From Tropicimonas sp047971885 (GTDB taxonomy: Bacteria > Pseudomonadota > Alphaproteobacteria > Rhodobacterales > Rhodobacteraceae), in assembly GCF_047971885.1 (NCBI RefSeq), contig NZ_JBKEAE010000021.1:1-64000 (forward strand): 64,000 nucleotides of DNA. The letters run 5' to 3'. The translations under genes and the position numbers were made by a program. Positions 60,829 through 64,000 of the stretch are shown one piece after another; the stretch's first letter is position 1, and every line of letters begins with the position of its first letter. Below the pieces are notes generated by a model, which did no database searches, had not been told where the DNA came from, and saw nothing but the letters and a program-made list of their open reading frames with translations.

Positions 60829-61848
60829 ATGACCTTGCCTTTCCTTTCCGCCCGCCGTTCCATTCCGTTGCTTGCCGCCGCCGTCATGGCTATTCCCGCA
60901 TTCGCGCAGGATGATCCGCTGCCATCGTGGAACGAAGGCGCAGCCAAGGCGGCGATTGTCGAATTTGTCGAGACGGTGACGGACGAGGGTGGCCCCGGCT
61001 ATGTGCCGCCCGCCGAGCGTATCGCGACCTTCGACAACGACGGCACGCTGTGGAGCGAGCAGCCGATGTATACCCAGCTTGCCTTTGCGCTCGACCGGGT
61101 AAGGGAACTGGCGCCCGAACACCCGGAATGGGCAACGACCCAGCCGTTCCAGGCCGTTCTCGAAGGCGATCTCGAAGCGCTCGCGGCGGCCGGCGACGCC
61201 GGGCTGATGGCGCTGGTGGCCCAGACCCATGCCGGGATGAGCAGCGAGGAATTCGCGCGGATCGTTTCGGACTGGATTGCCGCCGCACGCCATCCGCAGT
61301 TCGACCGCCCCTATACCGAAATGGTCTTTCAGCCGATGCTGGAATTGCTCGACTACCTGCGTGACAACGATTTCAAGACCTTTATCGTTTCGGGCGGCGG
61401 GATCGACTTCATGCGCCCGTGGACCGAAAAGACCTATGGCATCCCGCCCGAACAGGTTGTCGGTTCGTCCATCCGGACCGAGTTTCAGGTGGTGGACGAC
61501 GAACCCATGCACATGCGTCTTGGCGAGATCGACTTCATTAACGACAAGGCGGGCAAACCCGTCGGGATCGATACCCATATCGGCCGCCGGCCAATCGCGG
61601 CCTTTGGCAATTCGGCGGGCGACCGCGAGATGCTGCTGTGGACCGCCGCCGGCAACGGCGCTCGGTTGACGATGCTGGTCTTTCACGACGATGCGGCGCG
61701 CGAATATGCCTATGGCCCGGCCAGAGGGCTGGCGGATTCGCATTTCGGTGCCTTCCCGCAGGAGTTCATGGACGAGGCACTGGCAAGCGGCTGGCACGTC
61801 ATCAGCATGAAGGACGACTGGAGCGTGGTATTTCCCGCCGGGGAATAG
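60829..61848 (+). CDS. periplasmic HAD-superfamily phosphatase
   Basis: A 339-residue exported protein (signal peptide ending IPAFA). HAD motif I is ATFDNDGTLWSEQ, motif II IVSGGGIDFM, the motif III lysine is in the FINDKAGKP region and motif IV is AFGNSAGDREML. Acidic residues of motif I and IV bind Mg2+; the first Asp is the nucleophile. A periplasmic HAD of this type probably hydrolyses phosphomonoesters, complementing the two alkaline phosphatases. AGGAG is 7 bases before the ATG. Confidence 0.88.
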   Translation: MTLPFLSARRSIPLLAAAVMAIPAFAQDDPLPSWNEGAAKAAIVEFVETVTDEGGPGYVPPAERIATFDNDGTLWSEQPMYTQLAFALDRVRELAPEHPEWATTQPFQAVLEGDLEALAAAGDAGLMALVAQTHAGMSSEEFARIVSDWIAAARHPQFDRPYTEMVFQPMLELLDYLRDNDFKTFIVSGGGIDFMRPWTEKTYGIPPEQVVGSSIRTEFQVVDDEPMHMRLGEIDFINDKAGKPVGIDTHIGRRPIAAFGNSAGDREMLLWTAAGNGARLTMLVFHDDAAREYAYGPARGLADSHFGAFPQEFMDEALASGWHVISMKDDWSVVFPAGE

Positions 61849-61882
61849 GCACCCGCGCGCGCCCGGTCCCTGTGCGTTGCCG

Positions 61883-62983
61883 TCAGGTTACGGCCAGAAC
61901 GCGCACCCCGGGCAGGTCCCCGACGATTTCCTGCCCCCAGCGTTCGACATCACCGTTGCGGACCAGCGCGACGATCGAGCCGCCGAAACCGCCGCCGGTC
62001 TGGCGTGCGCCAACGGCGCCCAGTTCCATTGCGCGAACGACCAGCGCATCGGTTTCCGGCACGGTGATGGCGTAATCGTCGCGCTGCGAGGCGTGACTTT
62101 CGACCATCAGCCGCCCGAAAGCTGCCGGGTCGTCGGCCTTCAGCGCCGCGACCCCGTCGAGCACCCGCCGGTTGTCGGTAATGACATGCCGGGCACGCCG
62201 GTTCAGCGGTTCGGGCAGGGCGTTCACCCGGTCAAGGTCATCGGGCCCCAGATCGCTCAGCAATTCGACCCCGAGCGCGGCGCCGGCGGCCTGGCATTCG
62301 GCAACACGGGTGGCGTAACCGTCATTGGTAAGCTGATGGCTGACGCCGGAATGCACGATGACGAACGCATGCCCCGATGGCCGGGGCGCGTAATCATAGA
62401 CCAGATTGCGCGTATCGAGAAACAGCGCCTCGCCCGGATGGCCGACCGACGAGGCGAACTGGTCCATGATCCCGCACGGCATGCCGACAAATCCGTTCTC
62501 GACGGCGCGTGCCGCAACCGCGATCTCGACCGGCGTCATGGGCTTTGCATAAAGCTCCGACATGGCGCGAAAGCAGGCGACCTCGAGCGCGGCGGAACTG
62601 GAAAGCCCGGCACCGAGCGGTACGGTGGTCGCCAGGGCGACTTGGCAGCCGGTATCCGCGATCTCGTCACGCGCAAGCGCCTGAAAACAGCCCAGAACGT
62701 AATCGGACCACGTATCGGCCTTTTTCTCGTCGATATCGCGCGTTTCGGATAGATCGAATGTCTCGCTGTAGGCGTCGATCCTGCCCGGCGTTCCGCCGCG
62801 CGCCACGGCGATGGAAACGCCAAGCCCGTTCAGTGCCATCGGCAATACGTAGCCACCGTTGTAATCGGTATGCTCGCCCAGCAGGTTGACGCGTCCGGGC
62901 GCAAAGACCGAAACCTCGGCGGCGGTTACGAAGTGGCGCTGGAAGGCGGTAGCCACCGCGCCGGTCCGGTCGATGTCGCTCAC
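61883..62983 (-). CDS. galK: galactokinase GalK
   Basis: A 366-residue GHMP kinase phosphorylating galactose at C1. The galactokinase signature is GRVNLLGEHTDYNGGYVLPMAL, the ATP-binding GHMP loop PLGAGLSSSAALEVA, the catalytic Asp in CGIMDQFASSVG, and the C-terminal GARQTGGGFGGSIVALV. The ATG overlaps the galT stop. It acts after import of galactose from galactofuranose/galactopyranose sources. Confidence 0.97.
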   Translation of the reverse strand: MSDIDRTGAVATAFQRHFVTAAEVSVFAPGRVNLLGEHTDYNGGYVLPMALNGLGVSIAVARGGTPGRIDAYSETFDLSETRDIDEKKADTWSDYVLGCFQALARDEIADTGCQVALATTVPLGAGLSSSAALEVACFRAMSELYAKPMTPVEIAVAARAVENGFVGMPCGIMDQFASSVGHPGEALFLDTRNLVYDYAPRPSGHAFVIVHSGVSHQLTNDGYATRVAECQAAGAALGVELLSDLGPDDLDRVNALPEPLNRRARHVITDNRRVLDGVAALKADDPAAFGRLMVESHASQRDDYAITVPETDALVVRAMELGAVGARQTGGGFGGSIVALVRNGDVERWGQEIVGDLPGVRVLAVT

Positions 62984-64000
62984 GATTCCACCCCCCTGGC
63001 ATAGCTGATCTTGTAGTGTTCTTCCGGCAGTTCGCGCAGGCGCCGCGCGGCGGTTTCGGCCGTCAGGTCGCGCTGCGCTTCGGCCAGCATCTCATAACCG
63101 ACCATGAACTTGCGCACCGTCGCCGAACGCAGCAGCGGCGGGTAGAAATGCGCGTGCAGTTGCCAGTGGTCATGGTTGCCCGGGCGGGTGGGCGCGCCGT
63201 GCCAGCCCATCGTATAGGGAAATTCGGTCTCGAACAGGTTGTCGTAGCGGGTACAGAGCCGCTTGAGCAGATCGGCAAGCGCATCGCGCTCGGCCCCGGT
63301 CAGGTCGGGCAGGCGCAATACGTGGCGCCTGGGCAGCACCAGCGTTTCGAAAGGCCAGACTGCCCACCACGGCACAACCGCTATCCAATGGTCGTTTTCG
63401 ACCACGGTGCGTTCGGCATTCGCCGATTCAGCCGTGCCATAATCGACCAGCATCACACGGCCGGTTTCGCTCAGATGGCGGGCCTGATGCGCGTCTTCGG
63501 TTGCCACCTCGTTGGGAAGAAAGTCCGAAGCCCAGATCTGCCCGTGCGGATGCGGCTGCGAACAGCCCATCGCCGCACCCTTGTTCTCGAATACCGCCAC
63601 CCAATCGTAGGTCGCGCCCAGATCCGCAACCTGTTCGGCCCAGACATCCACGACCCTGCGTATTGCCGCGACCGGCAGTTCCGGCAGCGTCAGGTCGTGG
63701 CGCTCGGAAAAGCACATCACGCGCGCGGTGCCACGGACATTTTCGGCCCGGAACAGCGGATCGCCCGATGTACCGCCCGCCGGCGTATCGGTCAGCATGG
63801 CGGGAAAATCGTTGTCAAAGACAAACGGGCCGGAATAATCGGGATTGACCGCCCCGCTGGTGCGGGTGTTGCCCGGGCAGAGGTAGCATTCGGGGTCATG
63901 GGCGGGCTTGACCTCGGGCGCGGCCTTCTCCTGCTGGCCCTGCCACGGGCGCTGCCCCCGGTGTGGCGAGACGAGCACCCATTCGCCCTTGAGCGGATTG
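62980..64000 (-). CDS. galT: galactose-1-phosphate uridylyltransferase GalT (5' end missing)
   Basis: The reading frame runs off the right edge; the visible part begins NPLKGEWVLVSPHRGQRPWQG, which aligns with about residue 15 of E. coli GalT, so about 14-15 residues are missing. The catalytic HPH is in CSQPHPHGQIWAS; zinc-site Cys are in ECYLCPGN; the C-terminal HAHFYPPLLRS is conserved. It transfers UMP from UDP-glucose to galactose-1-phosphate in the Leloir pathway. The stop overlaps galK by ATGA. Confidence 0.96.
   Translation of the reverse strand, partial: NPLKGEWVLVSPHRGQRPWQGQQEKAAPEVKPAHDPECYLCPGNTRTSGAVNPDYSGPFVFDNDFPAMLTDTPAGGTSGDPLFRAENVRGTARVMCFSERHDLTLPELPVAAIRRVVDVWAEQVADLGATYDWVAVFENKGAAMGCSQPHPHGQIWASDFLPNEVATEDAHQARHLSETGRVMLVDYGTAESANAERTVVENDHWIAVVPWWAVWPFETLVLPRRHVLRLPDLTGAERDALADLLKRLCTRYDNLFETEFPYTMGWHGAPTRPGNHDHWQLHAHFYPPLLRSATVRKFMVGYEMLAEAQRDLTAETAARRLRELPEEHYKISYARGVES

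Overview
The window is a contiguous, gene-dense piece of a GC-rich alphaproteobacterial chromosome, almost certainly from the Rhodobacteraceae/Paracoccaceae. The evidence is an adjacent sciP-ctrA pair, a usg gene, the alphaproteobacterial direct-repeat SOS box (GTTC-N7-GTTC) seen twice, a tRNA-His with G1:U72 and A73 and no G-1, CarD, a RibB with a degenerate GTP cyclohydrolase II domain, and a monomeric-type NADP isocitrate dehydrogenase. Housekeeping genes (gyrA, ligA, recG, mnmA, trmFO, clpP, clpX, nusB, hisI) mark it as core chromosome. I see no insertion sequence, prophage, integron or CRISPR array.

Layout. 1-8.5 kb: tRNA thiolation (mnmA), cell-cycle control (sciP, ctrA), DNA ligase and RecG, a 40-residue membrane protein behind a LexA box, an Fe-S scaffold protein and hisI. 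8.5-16 kb: gluQRS, trmFO, a gene-poor stretch with a probable non-coding RNA, gyrA, usg, dsbB and a DedA-like membrane protein. 16-27.5 kb: a flavin monooxygenase, tRNA-Leu(CAA), icd, a four-gene putative metal ABC operon with histidine-rich segments, two convergent alkaline phosphatases, tRNA-His and SOS-boxed mmcB. 27.5-33 kb: a structured intergenic segment, the riboflavin/nusB operon, a cobalamin riboswitch ahead of a DUF4198 periplasmic protein, a lipase-like hydrolase and an SCP2 protein.

33-40.3 kb: TPR protein, Suv3-like helicase, S4 protein, ferredoxin FdxA, CarD (with an intrinsic terminator inside its leader), then divergent cobS and cobT. 40.3-51.6 kb: a Kef-type antiporter, an 864-residue bitopic envelope protein with secretion/pilus-like ends, a SIMPL protein, O-acetylhomoserine sulfhydrylase, an SRPBCC protein, clpP, clpX, a BNR-repeat protein. 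51.6-64 kb: RidA, a UxaA-family sugar-acid dehydratase divergent from a GntR regulator, a complete YtfQRT-YjfF galactofuranose-type ABC importer with its own GntR regulator, an orphan c-type cytochrome, a periplasmic HAD phosphatase, and galT-galK running off the right edge.

The right end reads as a galactose/galacto-sugar utilisation locus: import by YtfQRT-YjfF, phosphorylation by GalK and uridylyl transfer by GalT, with sugar-acid breakdown and two FCD-type regulators nearby. The left and middle parts combine DNA topology/repair with two visible members of the SOS regulon. The most notable unexplained items are the LexA-boxed 40-residue membrane protein, the promoter-to-terminator non-coding transcript at about 11.3-11.6 kb, the bitopic PilM/GspL-like plus PilP/GspC-like protein, and the histidine-rich ABC operon.
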